This document shows, piece by piece, positions 53,101 through 64,000 of a stretch of 64,000 bases of DNA. Source of the DNA: Edaphochlamys debaryana (lineage: Eukaryota > Chlorophyta > Chlorophyceae > Chlamydomonadales); assembly GCA_016858145.1 (NCBI GenBank), contig JAEHOE010000170.1:1-64000 (forward strand), in the 5' to 3' direction. The position numbers were made by a program, and so were the translations under genes. A model generated the notes under the pieces. That model ran no database searches, was not told the DNA's origin, and saw only the letters and a program-made list of their open reading frames with translations. Numbering within the stretch: position 1 is the first letter of the stretch; every line of letters starts with the position of its first letter.

Positions 53101-56100
53101 AGCCCCGCCTCCTCAAGCCGGCCGTGGCTACACGCAGCGGCTTGCCTCCCGCTCCCAATGAGGTGAACCCAAAGGGCGTGTGCAGCCCGGCCTCCTCAAG
53201 CCGTGTGGGAAGAGAGGCCGCGGCTACACGCGGCGGCTTGCCTCCCACGCGCAAGGAATGAAGCGAGCTCCAGAGGGCGAGTGCAGCCCGGCCTCCTCAA
53301 GTAAGCCGTGTGGGGTGAAAGGCCGTGGCTACACTCAGCGGTTTGCTTCCCACGCGCAAGGAAGCGAGCTCGAGAGGGCGGGTGCAGCCCGGCCTCCTCA
53401 AGCCGTGTGGGGTGAGAGGCCGTGGCTACACGCAGGGGCTTGCCTCCCACGCCCCAGACAGTGCACCCAAGAGGGCATGCGCAGCCCGTCCTCCTCAAGC
53501 CGCAAGTGGAGGCCAGCAGTGATTGCGCGCCGCTCGCCTCCCACGCCCCAGAAAGCGCTCCCAAGAGGGCATGCGCAGCCCGTCCTCCTCAAGCCGCAAG
53601 TGGAGGCAAGCCGTGATTGCGCGCCGCTCGAGAAAGCGCTCCCAAGAGGGCATGCGCAGCCCAGCCCTCTTCAGCCGCAAGTGGAGGCAAGCCGTGATTG
53701 CGCGCCGCTTGCCTCCCACGCCCCAGAAAGCGCTCCCAAGAGGGCATGCGCTGCCCAGCGTCCTTCAGCCGCAGGTGGAGGCAAGCCGTGATTGCGCGCC
53801 GCTCGCCTCCCACGCCCCAGAAAGCGCTCCAAAGAGGGCATGCGCAGCCCGTCCTCCTCAAGCCGCAAGTGGAGGCAAGCCGTGATTGCGCGCCGCTCGC
53901 CTCCCACGCCCCAGAAAGCGCTCCAAAGAGGGCAATCAAACCCCAGCGTTCTTCAGCCGCAAGTGGAGGCAAGCCGTGATTACGCGCCGCTTGCCTCCCA
54001 CGCCCCAGAAAGCGCTCCAAAGAGGGCATGCGCAGCCCGTCCTCCTCAAGCCGCAAGTGGAGGCAAGCCGTGATTGCGCGCCGCTCGCCTCCGACGCCCC
54101 AGAAAGCGCTCCCAAGAGGCCAAGCAAAGCCCAGCGTCCTTCAGCCGCAAGTGGAGGCAAGCCGTGATTGCGCGCCGCTTGCCTCCCACGCCCCAGAAAG
54201 CGCTCCAAAGAGGGCATGCGCAGCCCGTCCTCCTCAAGCCGCAAGTGGAGGCAAGCCGTGATTGCGCGCCGCTCGCCTCCCACGCCCCAGAAAGCGCTCC
54301 CAAGAGGGCATGCGCAGCCCGTCCTCCTTCAGCCGCAAGTGGAGGCAAGCCGTGATTGCGCGCCGCTTGCCTCCCACGCCCCAGAAAGCGCTCCCAAAGT
54401 CCCAAGAGGGCATGCCTCCTTCAGCCGTGGGGGGAGGAAGGCCGTGGGTGCACGCAGCGTCCTGCCTCCCGCGCCCAACAACGCGAACCCGAGAGGGCAT
54501 GTGCAGCCGCGCCTCCTCAAGCCGTGGGGGGAGGAAGGCCGTGGCTGCACGCAGCGTCCTGCCTCCCGTGCCCAACAAAGCACACTTGAGAGGGCGGGTA
54601 CAGCCCCGCCTCCTCAAGCCGTGGGGGGAGGAAGGCCGTGGCGGCTCGCAGCCTCCTGTCTCCCACGCCCAACAACGCGAACCCGAGAGGGCATGTGCAG
54701 CCGCGCCTCCTCAAGCCGTGGGGGGAGGAAGGCCGTGGCTGCACGCAGCGTCCTGCCTCCCGCGCCCAACAAAGCACACTTGAGAGGGCGGGTACAGCCC
54801 CGCCTCCTCAAGCCGTGGGGGGAGGAAGGCCGTGGCGGCTCGCAGCCTCCTGTCTCCCACGCCCAACAACGCGAACCCGAGAGGGCATGTGCAGCCGCGC
54901 CTCCTCAAGCCGTGGGGGGAGGAAGGCCGTGGCTGCACGCAGCGTCCTGCCTCCCGCGCCCAACAAAGCAAACTTGAGAGGGCGGGTACAGCCCCGCCTC
55001 CTCAAGCCGTGGGGGGAGGAAGGCCGTGGCGGCACGCAGCCTCCTGTCTCCCACGCCCAACAACGCGAACCCGAGAGGGCATGTGCAGCCGCGCCTCCTC
55101 AAGCCGTGGGGGGAGGAAGGCCGTGGCTGCACGCAGTGGGCCTGCCTCCCGTGCCTAACAAAGCACACTTGAGAGGGCGGGTACAGCCCCGCCTCCTCAA
55201 GCCGGCCGTGGCTACACGCAGCGGCTTGCCTCCCGCTCCCAATGAGGTGAACCCAAAGGGCGTGTGCAGCCCGGCCTCCTCAAGCCGTGTGGGAAGAGAG
55301 GCCGCGGCTACACGCAGCGGCTTGCCTCCCACGCGCAAGGAATGAAGCGAGCTCCAGAGGGCGAGTGCAGCCCGGCCTCCTCAAGTAAGCCGTGTGGGGT
55401 GAAAGGCCGTGGCTACACTCAGCGGTTTGCTTCCCACGCGCAAGGAAGCGAGCTCGAGAGGGCGGGTGCAGCCCGGCCTCCTCAAGCCGTGTGGGGTGAG
55501 AGGCCGTGGCTACACGCAGGGGCTTGCCTCCCACGCCCCAGACAGTGCACCCAAGAGGGCATGCGCAGCCCGTCCTCCTCAAGCCGCAAGTGGAGGCCAG
55601 CAGTGATTGCGCGCCGCTCGCCTCCCACGCCCCAGAAAGCGCTCCAAAGAGGGCAATCAAACCCCAGCGTTCTTCAGCCGCAAGTGGAGGCAAGCCGTGA
55701 TTGCGCGCCGCTTGCCTCCCACGCCCCAGAAAGCGCTCCAAAGAGGGCATGCGCAGCCCGTCCTCCTCAAGCCGCAAGTGGAGGCAAGCCGTGATTGCGC
55801 GCCGCTCGCCTCCGACGCCCCAGAAAGCGCTCCCAAGAGGCCAAGCAAAGCCCAGCGTCCTTCAGCCGCAAGTGGAGGCAAGCCGTGATTGCGCGCCGCT
55901 TGCCTCCCACGCCCAAGAAAGCACTCCAAAGAGGGCATGCGCAGCCCGTCCTCCTCAAGCCGCAAGTGGAGGCAAGCCGTGATTGCGCGCCGCTCGCCTC
56001 CCACGCCCCAGAAAGCGCTCCCAAGAGGGCATGCGCAGCCCGTCCTCCTCAAGCCGCAAGTGGAGGCCAGCAGTGATTGCGCGCCGCTTGCCTCCCACGC

Positions 56101-59100
56101 CCCAGAAAGCGGTCCAAAGAGGGCATGCGCAGCCCGTCCTCCTCAAGCCGCAAGTGGAGGCAAGCCGTGATTGCGCGCCGCTCGAGAAAGCGCTCCCAAG
56201 AGGGCATGCGCAGCCCAGCCCTCTTCAGCCGCAAGTGGAGGCAAGCCGTGATTGCACGCCGCTTGCCTCCCACGCCCCAGAAAGCGCTCCCAAGAGGGCA
56301 TGCGCTGCCCAGCGTCCTTCAGCCGCAGGTGGAGGCAAGCCGTGATTGCGCGCCGCTCGCCTCCCACGCCCCAGAAAGCGCTCCAAAGAGGGCATGCGCA
56401 GCCCGTCCTCCTCAAGCCGCAAGTGGAGGCAAGCCGTGATTGCGCGCCGCTCGCCTCCCACGCCCCAGAAAGCGCTCCAAAGAGGGCAATCAAACCCCAG
56501 CGTTCTTCAGCCGCAAGTGGAGGCAAGCCGTGATTGCGCGCCGCTTGCCTCCCACGCCCCAGAAAGCGCTCCAAAGAGGGCAATCAAACCCCAGCGTTCT
56601 TCAGCCGCAAGTGGAGGCAAGCCGTGATTGCGCGCCGCTTGCCTCCCACGCCCCAGAAAGCGCTCCAAAGAGGGCATGCGCAGCCCGTCCTCCTCAAGCC
56701 GCAAGTGGAGGCAAGCCGTGATTGCGCGCCGCTCGCCTCCGACGCCCCAGAAAGCGCTCCCAAGAGGCCAAGCAAAGCCCAGCGTCCTTCAGCCGCAAGT
56801 GGAGGCAAGCCGTGATTGCGCGCCGCTTGCCTCCCACGCCCCAGAAAGCGCTCCAAAGAGGGCATGCGCAGCCCGTCCTCCTCAAGCCGCAAGTGGAGGC
56901 AAGCCGTGATTGCGCGCCGCTCGCCTCCCACGCCCCAGAAAGCGCTCCCAAGAGGGCATGCGCAGCCCGTCCTCCTTCAGCCGCAAGTGGAGGCAAGCCG
57001 TGATTGCGCGCCGCTTGCCTCCCACGCCCCAGAAAGCGCTCCCAAAGTCCCAAGAGGGCATGCCTCCTTCAGCCGTGGGGGGAGGAAGGCCGTGGGTGCA
57101 CGCAGCGTCCTGCCTCCCGCGCCCAACAACGCGAACCCGAGAGGGCATGTGCAGCCGCGCCTCCTCAAGCCGTGGGGGGAGGAAGGCCGTGGCTGCACGC
57201 AGCGTCCTGCCTCCCGCGCCCAACAAAGCAAACTTGAGAGGGCGGGTACAGCCCCGCCTCCTCAAGCCGTGGGGGGAGGAAGGCCGTGGCGGCTCGCAGC
57301 CTCCTGTCTCCCACGCCCAACAACGCGAACCCGAGAGGGCATGTGCAGCCGCGCCTCCTCAAGCCGTGGGGGGAGGAAGGCCGTGGCTGCACGCAGCGTC
57401 CTGCCTCCTGCGCCCAACAAAGCAAACTTGAGAGGGCGGGTACAGCCCCGCCTCCTCAAGCCGTGGGGGGAGGAAGGCCGTGGCGGCTCGCAGCCTCCTG
57501 TCTCCCACGCCCAACAACGCGAACCCGAGAGGGCATGTGCAGCCGCGCCTCCTCAAGCCGTGGGGGGAGGAAGGCCGTGGCTGCACGCAGCGTCCTGCCT
57601 CCCGCGCCCAACAAAGCACACTTGAGAGGGCGGGTACAGCCCCGCCTCCTCAAGCCGTGGGGGGAGGAAGGCCGTGGCGGCACGCAGCCTCCTGTCTCCC
57701 ACGCCCAACAACGCGAACCCGAGAGGGCATGTGCAGCCGCGCCTCCTCAAGCCGTGGGGGGAGGAAGGCCGTGGCTGCACGCAGTGGGCCTGCCTCCCGT
57801 GCCTAACAAAGCACACTTGAGAGGGCGGGTACAGCCCCGCCTCCTCAAGCCGGCCGTGGCTACACGCAGCGGCTTGCCTCCCGCTCCCAATGAGGTGAAC
57901 CCAAAGGGCGTGTGCAGCCCGGCCTCCTCAAGCCGTGTGGGAAGAGAGGCCGCGGCTACACGCAGCGGCTTGCCTCCCACGCGCAAGGAATGAAGCGAGC
58001 TCCAGAGGGCGAGTGCAGCCCGGCCTCCTCAAGTAAGCCGTGTGGGGTGAAAGGCCGTGGCTACACTCAGCGGTTTGCTTCCCACGCGCAAGGAAGCGAG
58101 CTCCAGAGGGCGGGTGCAGCCCGGCCTCCTCAAGCCGTGTGGGGTGAGAGGCCGTGGCTACACGCAGGGGCTTGCCTCCCACGCCCCAGACAGTGCACCC
58201 AAGAGGGCATGCGCAGCCCGTCCTCCTCAAGCCGCAAGTGGAGGCCAGCAGTGATTGCGCGCCGCTCGCCTCCCACGCCCCAGAAAGCGCTCCAAAGAGG
58301 GCAATCAAACCCCAGCGTTCTTCAGCCGCAAGTGGAGGCAAGCCGTGATTGCGCGCCGCTTGCCTCCCACGCCCCAGAAAGCGCTCCAAAGAGGGCATGC
58401 GCAGCCCGTCCTCCTCAAGCCGCAAGTGGAGGCAAGCCGTGATTGCGCGCCGCTCGCCTCCGACGCCCCAGAAAGCGCTCCCAAGAGGCCAAGCAAAGCC
58501 CAGCGTCCTTCAGCCGCAAGTGGAGGCAAGCCGTGGTTGCGCGCCGCTTGCCTCCCACGCCCCAGAAAGCGCTCCAAAGAGGGCATGCGCAGCCCGTCCT
58601 CCTCAAGCCGCAAGTGGAGGCAAGCCGTGATTGCGCGCCGCTCGCCTCCCACGCCCCAGAAAGCGCTCCCAAGAGGGCATGCGCAGCCCGTCCTCCTTCA
58701 GCCGCAAGTGGAGGCAAGCCGTGATTGCGCGCCGCTTGCCTCCCACGCCCCAGAAAGCGCTCCCAAAGTCCCAAGAGGGCATGCCTCCTTCAGCCGTGGG
58801 GGGAGGAAGGCCGTGGGTGCACGCAGCGTCCTGCCTCCCGCGCCCAACAACGCGAACCCGAGAGGGCATGTGCAGCCGCGCCTCCTCAAGCCGTGGGGGG
58901 AGGAAGGCCGTGGCTGCACGCAGTGGGCCTGCCTCCCGTGCCTAACAAAGCACACTTGAGAGGGCGGGTACAGCCCCGCCTCCTCAAGCCGTGGGGGGAG
59001 GAAGGCCGTGGCGGCTCGCAGCCTCCTGTCTCCCACGCCCAACAACGCGAACCCGAGAGGGCATGTGCAGCCGCGCCTCCTCAAGCCGTGGGGGGAGGAA

Positions 59101-59885
59101 GGCCGTGGCTGCACGCAGCGTCCTGCCTCCCGCGCCCAACAAAGCACACTTGAGAGGGCGGGTACAGCCCCGCCTCCTCAAGCCGTGGGGGGAGGAAGGC
59201 CGTGGCGGCTCGCAGCCTCCTGTCTCCCACGCCCAACAACGCGAACCCGAGAGGGCATGTGCAGCCGCGCCTCCTCAAGCCGTGGGGGGAGGAAGGCCGT
59301 GGCTGCACGCAGCGTCCTGCCTCCCGCGCCCAACAAAGCACACTTGAGAGGGCGGGTACAGCCCCGCCTCCTCAAGCCGTGGGGGGAGGAAGGCCGTGGC
59401 GGCACGCAGCCTCCTGTCTCCCACGCCCAACAACGCGAACCCGAGAGGGCATGTGCAGCCGCGCCTCCTCAAGCCGTGGGGGGAGGAAGGCCGTGGCTGC
59501 ACGCAGTGGGCCTGCCTCCCGTGCCTAACAAAGCACACTTGAGAGGGCGGGTACAGCCCCGCCTCCTCAAGCCGGCCGTGGCTACACGCAGCGGCTTGCC
59601 TCCCGCTCCCAATGAGGTGAACCCAAAGGGCGTGTGCAGCCCGGCCTCCTCAAGCCGTGTGGGAAGAGAGGCCGCGGCTACACGCAGCGGCTTGCCTCCC
59701 ACGCGCAAGGAATGAAGCGAGCTCCAGAGGGCGAGTGCAGCCCGGCCTCCTCAAGTAAGCCGTGTGGGGTGAAAGGCCGTGGCTACACTCAGCGGTTTGC
59801 TTCCCACGCGCAAGGAAGCGAGCTCCAGAGGGCGGGTGCAGCCCGGCCTCCTCAAGCCGTGTGGGGTGAGAGGCCGTGGCTACAC
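47151..59885. repeat. Satellite array I: 94-97 bp units in higher-order repeats
   Basis: Three unit families alternate. Alpha (94 bp) has GCCGTGATTGCGCGCCGC, AAAGCGCTCC and AGAGGGCATGCGCAGCCC. Beta (97 bp, mostly as 194-bp dimers) has GCCGTGGGGGGAGGAAGG and either CAACGCGAACCCGAGAGG or CACACTTGAGAGGGCGGG. Gamma (about 97 bp) has GGCCGTGGCTACACGCAG. The order alpha-beta-gamma repeats. A landmark (start of the ORF beginning MATRRGL) falls at 49066, 51338, 53422, 55506, 58154 and 59876, so successive higher-order units are 2272, 2084, 2084, 2648 and 1722 bp. The differences 188 and 564 are exactly 2 and 6 alpha units. A 13-bp-deleted alpha unit (81 bp) recurs at about 47383, 49271, 51543, 53627 and 56183. 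Open frames through the array only reflect lack of stops and are not called as genes. Confidence 0.97.
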
Positions 59886-61035
59886 GCAGGGGCTTGCCTC
59901 CCACGCCCCAGACAGTGCACCCAAGAGGGAATGCGCAATCCGGCCTCATTCAGCCGCAAGTGGAGGAAAGCCGTGATTGCGCGCCGCTTGCCTCCCACGC
60001 CCTAGAAAGCGCTCCCAAAAGGGCATGCACAGCCCGGCCTCCTTTAGCCGCAAGTGGAGGCAAGCCGTGATTGCGCGCCGCTTGCCTCCCACGCCCTAGG
60101 AAGCGGTCCCAAGAGGGCATGCACAGCCCGGCCTCCTTCCGCCGTAAGTGGAGGAAAGCCGTGTTTGCGCGCCGCTTGCCTTCCACACCCCAGACAGTGC
60201 ACCCAAGAGGGCATGCGCGGCCCGGCCTCCTTCCGCCGCAAGTGGAGGAAGGCCGTGGCTGCACGCAGCGGCCTGCCTCCCGCGCCAACCAGAGCGAACT
60301 CTAGAGGGCGGGTGCAGCCCCGCCTCCTCAAGCCGTGGATGGGGAGGGGAAGGCCGTTGCTACACGCGCCGGCTTGCCTCCCACGCCCAAGAAGGCGAAC
60401 TCTAGAGGGCGGGTGCAGCCCCGCCCCTCAAGCCGTGGGGAGAGGTAGGCCGTGGCAAATTGCAGCGGCTTGCCTCCCACGCGCAAGGACACGCTAGGAA
60501 GCGAACCCGACAGGGTGGGTGCAGTCCGGCCTCCTTAAGCCGTGGGGGAAGGAGACCGAGGCTACACGCAGCGGCTTGCCTCCCACGCGTAAGGAGCCGA
60601 GCTCCAGAGGGCGAGTGCAGCCCGGCCTCCTCAAGCCGTAAGGGAAGGAAGGCCGTGGCTACACGCAGCGGCTTGCCTCCCATGCGATAGGAAGCAAACC
60701 CGAGAGGGCGGATGCAGCCCGGCCTCCTCAAGCCGTGGGGGAAGGAAGGCCGTGGCTACACGGAGCCGCTTGCTTCCAACACGCAAGGAACCGAACTCGA
60801 GAGGGCACACGCTACACACGCAGCCCGGCCTCCCCAAGCCGAGGGGGAAGAGAGGACGGATGCAGCCCGGCCTTCTCAAGCCGTGGGGGAAGGAAGGCCG
60901 TGGCTACACGGAGCCGCTTGCTTCCAACACGCAAGGAACCGAACTCGAGAGGGCACACGCTACACACGCAGCCCGGCCTCCCCAAGCCGAGGGGGAAGAG
61001 AGGACGGATGCAGCCCGGCCTTCTCAAGCCGTGGG
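59886..61035. repeat. Divergent edge of satellite array I, with a 148-bp tandem duplication
   Basis: Units here are more diverged (for example CCCTAGAAAGCGCTCCC and CCGGCCTCCTTCCGCCG) and vary in length. At 60733-60880 and 60881-61028 a 148-bp segment is repeated in tandem with near identity (contains ACACGCTACACACGCAGCCC). The array stops at about 61035. Higher divergence at the edge than in the core is typical of satellites homogenised by unequal exchange. Confidence 0.9.
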
Positions 61036-61071
61036 GGGTGGTGTGAGGCCGGTCGGCTTGAGTCGTTCACG

Positions 61072-61215
61072 ATGTCCGGACATGGGCACCACATCGGCCT
61101 GAACCGTCAATCACGGAAGCCGCCGAGGGTTAACGCGAAGACCTTAGACGTGAATGCTCTCGTCGCGGCGTGTAAAGACGGGCGTGTGGGTCGCGGCCTG
61201 CACGCGACGAAATGA
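61072..61215 (+). CDS. Possible 47-residue basic protein in the spacer between arrays
   Basis: The ATG at 61072 to TGA at 61213-61215 encodes MSGHGHHIGLNRQSRKPPRV then NAKTLDVNALVAACKDG and a short basic end. The frame is also open upstream into the satellite. The sequence is basic and not low-complexity. I do not recognise it, and a chance frame in unique DNA is quite possible. Confidence 0.25.
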   Translation: MSGHGHHIGLNRQSRKPPRVNAKTLDVNALVAACKDGRVGRGLHATK

Positions 61216-61451
61216 AGAGTCGATTATGTGATCGAACCGCGAACTATCGAAACTTTTTCGCAGACTCAAGCAGAAAGCACTAAACGTCCAAGATGTCGAA
61301 AGATGAGCGTTCGAGCGCTTCTATAACCGTGCCAATGCATAATTGCAGGTCACAAGAAACGGATAAAAGGCGCCCAGGTGTCAAGCCGCTGATAGCCCTC
61401 CGCTTCCGCTTCGTTTCGCTGCGCTCCACTCCGCGGAGCTACGGGGACTCA
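61216..61451. other. Unique spacer between array I and leader II
   Basis: AT-richer unique DNA, unlike anything else in the satellite block. It contains ATAAAAG at 61363-61369 and an inverted-looking GC stretch (TTCGCTGCGCTCC...GCGGAGC, about 61415-61440) just before leader II. No repeat units are present. Confidence 0.6.
61363..61369 (+). promoter_or_regulatory. TATA-like element upstream of satellite leader II
   Basis: ATAAAAG within GGATAAAAGGCGCCC, 83-89 bp before leader II, in the orientation that would drive transcription through the leader and array. It fits a TATA box by sequence only; no start site is known. The equivalent position upstream of leader I is different sequence. Confidence 0.3.
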
Positions 61452-61664
61452 ATGGCTTAAGGCCCTCCCTTCGGTCGGGACCAACCCGTAGCCATGGCAA
61501 GAGTTGTTTCCCGCGGGGAAGCGGTGAGGCGGGGAGGCGGTGTGGCGAGGCGGGAAGGCGGCGAGGCCAGAAGGGGCTCAGGCCGCCCAGCCAGAAGGGG
61601 TCGGAGGTGGGAAAGCGGTGAGGTGCTGAGGCGGAGATCGTCCGAGGCAGCAAGGGTCAGCCCG
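61452..61664 (+). repeat. Satellite leader, copy II
   Basis: Second copy of the leader at 46936-47150, with the same ATGGCTTAAGGCCCTCCC start and the same join to tandem units after GCAAGGGTCAGCCC. Confidence 0.85.
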
Positions 61665-64000
61665 GCGTCCTGCAGCCGCAAGTGGATGTAAGCCGTGTTT
61701 GCGCGCCGCTTGCCTCCCACGCCCCAGACAGTGCACCCAAGAGGGCATGCGCAATCCGGCCTCCTTCAGCCGCAAGTGGAGGAAAGCCGTGATTGCGCGC
61801 CGCTTGCCTGCCACGCCCTAGAAAGCGCTCCCAAGAGGGCATGCACAGCCCGGCCTCCTTCAGCCGCAAGTGGAGGCAAGCCGTGATTGCGCGCCGCTTG
61901 CCTCCCACGCCCCAGACAGTGCACCCAAGAGGGCATGCGCAATCCGGCCTCCTTCAGCCGCAAGTGGAGGAAAGCCGTGATTGCGCGCCGCTTGCCTGCC
62001 ACGCCCTAGAAAGCGCTCCCAAGAGGGCATGCACAGCCCGGCCTCCTTCAGCCGCAAGTGGAGGCAAGCCGTGATTGCGCGCCGCTCGCCTCCCACGCCC
62101 CAGAAAGCGCTCCCAAGAGGGCATGCGCAGCCCGTCCTCCTCAAGCCGCAAGTGGAGGCAAGCCGTGATTGCGCGCCGCTCGCCTCCCACGCCCCAGAAA
62201 GCGCTCCAAAGAGGGCATGCAAACCCCAGCGTCCTTCAGCCGCAAGTGGAGGCATGCCGTGATTGCGCGCCGCTCGCCTCCCACGCCCCAGAAAGCGCTC
62301 CCAAGAGGGCATGCGCAGCCCGTCCTCCTCAAGCCGCAAGTGGAGGCAAGCCGTGATTGCGCGCCGCTCGCCTCCCACGCCCCAGAAAGCGCTCCAAAGA
62401 GGGCATGCAAACCCCAGCGTCCTTCAGCCGCAAGTGGAGGCATGCCGTGATTGCGCGCCGCTTGGCTCCCACGCCCCAGAAAGCGCTCCCAAGAGGGCAT
62501 GCGCAGCCCGTCCTCCTCAAGCCGCAAGTGGAGGCCAGCAGTGATTGCGCGCCGCTCGCCTCCCACGCCCCAGAAAGCGCTCCAAAGAGGGCAATCAAAC
62601 CCCAGCGTTCTTCAGCCGCAAGTGGAGGCAAGCCGTGATTGCGCGCCGCTTGCCTCCCACGCCCCAGAAAGCGCTCCAAAGAGGGCATGCGCAGCCCGTC
62701 CTCCTCAAGCCGCAAGTGGAGGCAAGCCGTGATTGCGCGCCGCTCGCCTCCGACGCCCCAGAAAGCGCTCCCAAGAGGCCAAGCAAAGCCCAGCGTCCTT
62801 CAGCCGCAAGTGGAGGCAAGCCGTGGTTGCGCGCCGCTTGCCTCCCACGCCCCAGAAAGCGCTCCAAAGAGGGCATGCGCAGCCCGTCCTCCTCAAGCCG
62901 CAAGTGGAGGCAAGCCGTGATTGCGCGCCGCTCGCCTCCCACGCCCCAGAAAGCGCTCCCAAGAGGGCATGCGCAGCCCGTCCTCCTCAAGCCGCAAGTG
63001 GAGGCAAGCCGTGATTGCGCGCCGCTCGCCTCCCACGCCCCAGAAAGCGCTCCAAAGAGGGCATGCAAACCCCAGCGTCCTTCAGCCGCAAGTGGAGGCA
63101 TGCCGTGATTGCGCGCCGCTTGGCTCCCACGCCCCAGAAAGCGCTCCCAAGAGGGCATGCGCAGCCCGTCCTCCTCAAGCCGCAAGTGGAGGCCAGCAGT
63201 GATTGCGCGCCGCTCGCCTCCCACGCCCCAGAAAGCGCTCCAAAGAGGGCAATCAAACCCCAGCGTTCTTCAGCCGCAAGTGGAGGCAAGCCGTGATTGC
63301 GCGCCGCTTGCCTCCCACGCCCCAGAAAGCGCTCCAAAGAGGGCATGCGCAGCCCGTCCTCCTCAAGCCGCAAGTGGAGGCAAGCCGTGATTGCGCGCCG
63401 CTCGCCTCCCACGCCCCAGAAAGCGCTCCAAAGAGGGCAATCAAACCCCAGCGTTCTTCAGCCGCAAGTGGAGGCAAGCCGTGATTGCGCGCCGCTTGCC
63501 TCCCACGCCCCAGAAAGCGCTCCAAAGAGGGCATGCGCAGCCCGTCCTCCTCAAGCCGCAAGTGGAGGCAAGCCGTGATTGCGCGCCGCTCGCCTCCGAC
63601 GCCCCAGAAAGCGCTCCCAAGAGGCCAAGCAAAGCCCAGCGTCCTTCAGCCGCAAGTGGAGGCAAGCCGTGGTTGCGCGCCGCTTGCCTCCCACGCCCCA
63701 GAAAGCGCTCCAAAGAGGGCATGCGCAGCCCGTCCTCCTCAAGCCGCAAGTGGAGGCAAGCCGTGATTGCGCGCCGCTCGCCTCCCACGCCCCAGAAAGC
63801 GCTCCCAAGAGGGCATGCGCAGCCCGTCCTCCTTCAGCCGCAAGTGGAGGCAAGCCGTGATTGCGCGCCGCTTGCCTCCCACGCCCCAGAAAGCGCTCCC
63901 AAAGTCCCAAGAGGGCATGCCTCCTTCAGCCGTGGGGGGAGGAAGGCCGTGGGTGCACGCAGCGTCCTGCCTCCCGCGCCCAACAACGCGAACCCGAGAG
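61665..64000. repeat. Satellite array II (continues past the window)
   Basis: It begins with diverged alpha units (GCATGCACAGCCCGGCCTCC, about 61680-62050), passes into the same alpha variants as array I (62050-63915), including the ATCAAACCCCAGCGTTCTT and GGCCAAGCAAAGCCC forms, and enters beta units at about 63930. The alpha-to-beta junction (AAAGTCCCAAGAGGGCATGC) is the same as in array I. Confidence 0.95.

Noticed and set aside
61036..61451. 5S rRNA or tRNA gene in the satellite spacer
   Set aside because: No internal A/B-box pair, cloverleaf or 5S-like control region is recognisable.
46936..64000. CRISPR-like array
   Set aside because: Units are similar along their whole 94-97 bp, with no unique spacers between short identical repeats, and the DNA is eukaryotic.
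47100..64000. Dozens of open frames on both strands across the satellite
   Set aside because: They repeat with the monomer, shift frame with each unit and come from stop-poor GC-rich DNA; not called as genes.

Overview
The window looks like nuclear DNA of a chlorophyte green alga, most likely a Chlamydomonas/Volvox relative (order Chlamydomonadales). The reasons are very GC-rich coding DNA, many short G-rich introns with GT/GC donors and 'TGTCAG' acceptors, the algal polyadenylation signal TGTAA in a retrotransposon terminal repeat, an animal-type pyruvate carboxylase, a PAS-type class III nucleotide cyclase with long low-complexity inserts, and Ty3/gypsy plus L1-like elements. The species cannot be fixed from the sequence alone.

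Layout. (1) Positions 1-6425, plus strand: the 3' two thirds of a pyruvate carboxylase gene, 18 exons, from the carboxyltransferase domain to the biotin domain. Conserved exons carry several single G or C losses that look like base-calling errors. (2) 6426-9035: 3' flank and gene-poor DNA. (3) 9099-23210: a very large (about 14.1 kb) gypsy-type retroelement on the plus strand with gag, two retropepsin-like domains, RT, RNase H, an apparently dead cytosine-5 methyltransferase-like domain, DDE integrase, a PHD finger and a second SAM-methyltransferase-like domain. Its terminal repeats are arranged A - body - B - A - B. (4) 23259-about 28050, minus strand: an L1-like LINE with an intact 1417-codon ORF2. 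A 33-bp hairpin unit of its tail also occurs just left of the gypsy element, so the gypsy may sit in an older LINE tail. (5) 28733-35867, minus strand: a 15-exon EF-hand protein of unknown function with a long disordered C-terminus. (6) 38306-about 45237, minus strand: a 10-exon PAS-guanylyl-cyclase-like gene. (7) 46103-46681, plus strand: the first exon of a probable organelle-targeted protein whose remainder is not seen. (8) 46936-64000: a satellite domain of about 17 kb made of 94-97 bp units in higher-order repeats of 1.7-2.6 kb, with two array modules that each begin with the same leader of about 215 bp; the second is preceded by a unique spacer. It runs off the right edge.

The cellular genes do not form one pathway: carboxylase (anaplerosis), EF-hand protein (calcium), cyclase (cGMP signalling) and the truncated exon are independent units. 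The right part resembles the edge between gene territory and a heterochromatic, possibly subtelomeric or centromere-proximal, satellite block. That placement is inference. The most unusual items are the split terminal repeats and methyltransferase-like/PHD cargo of the gypsy element, and the higher-order satellite with a repeated leader.
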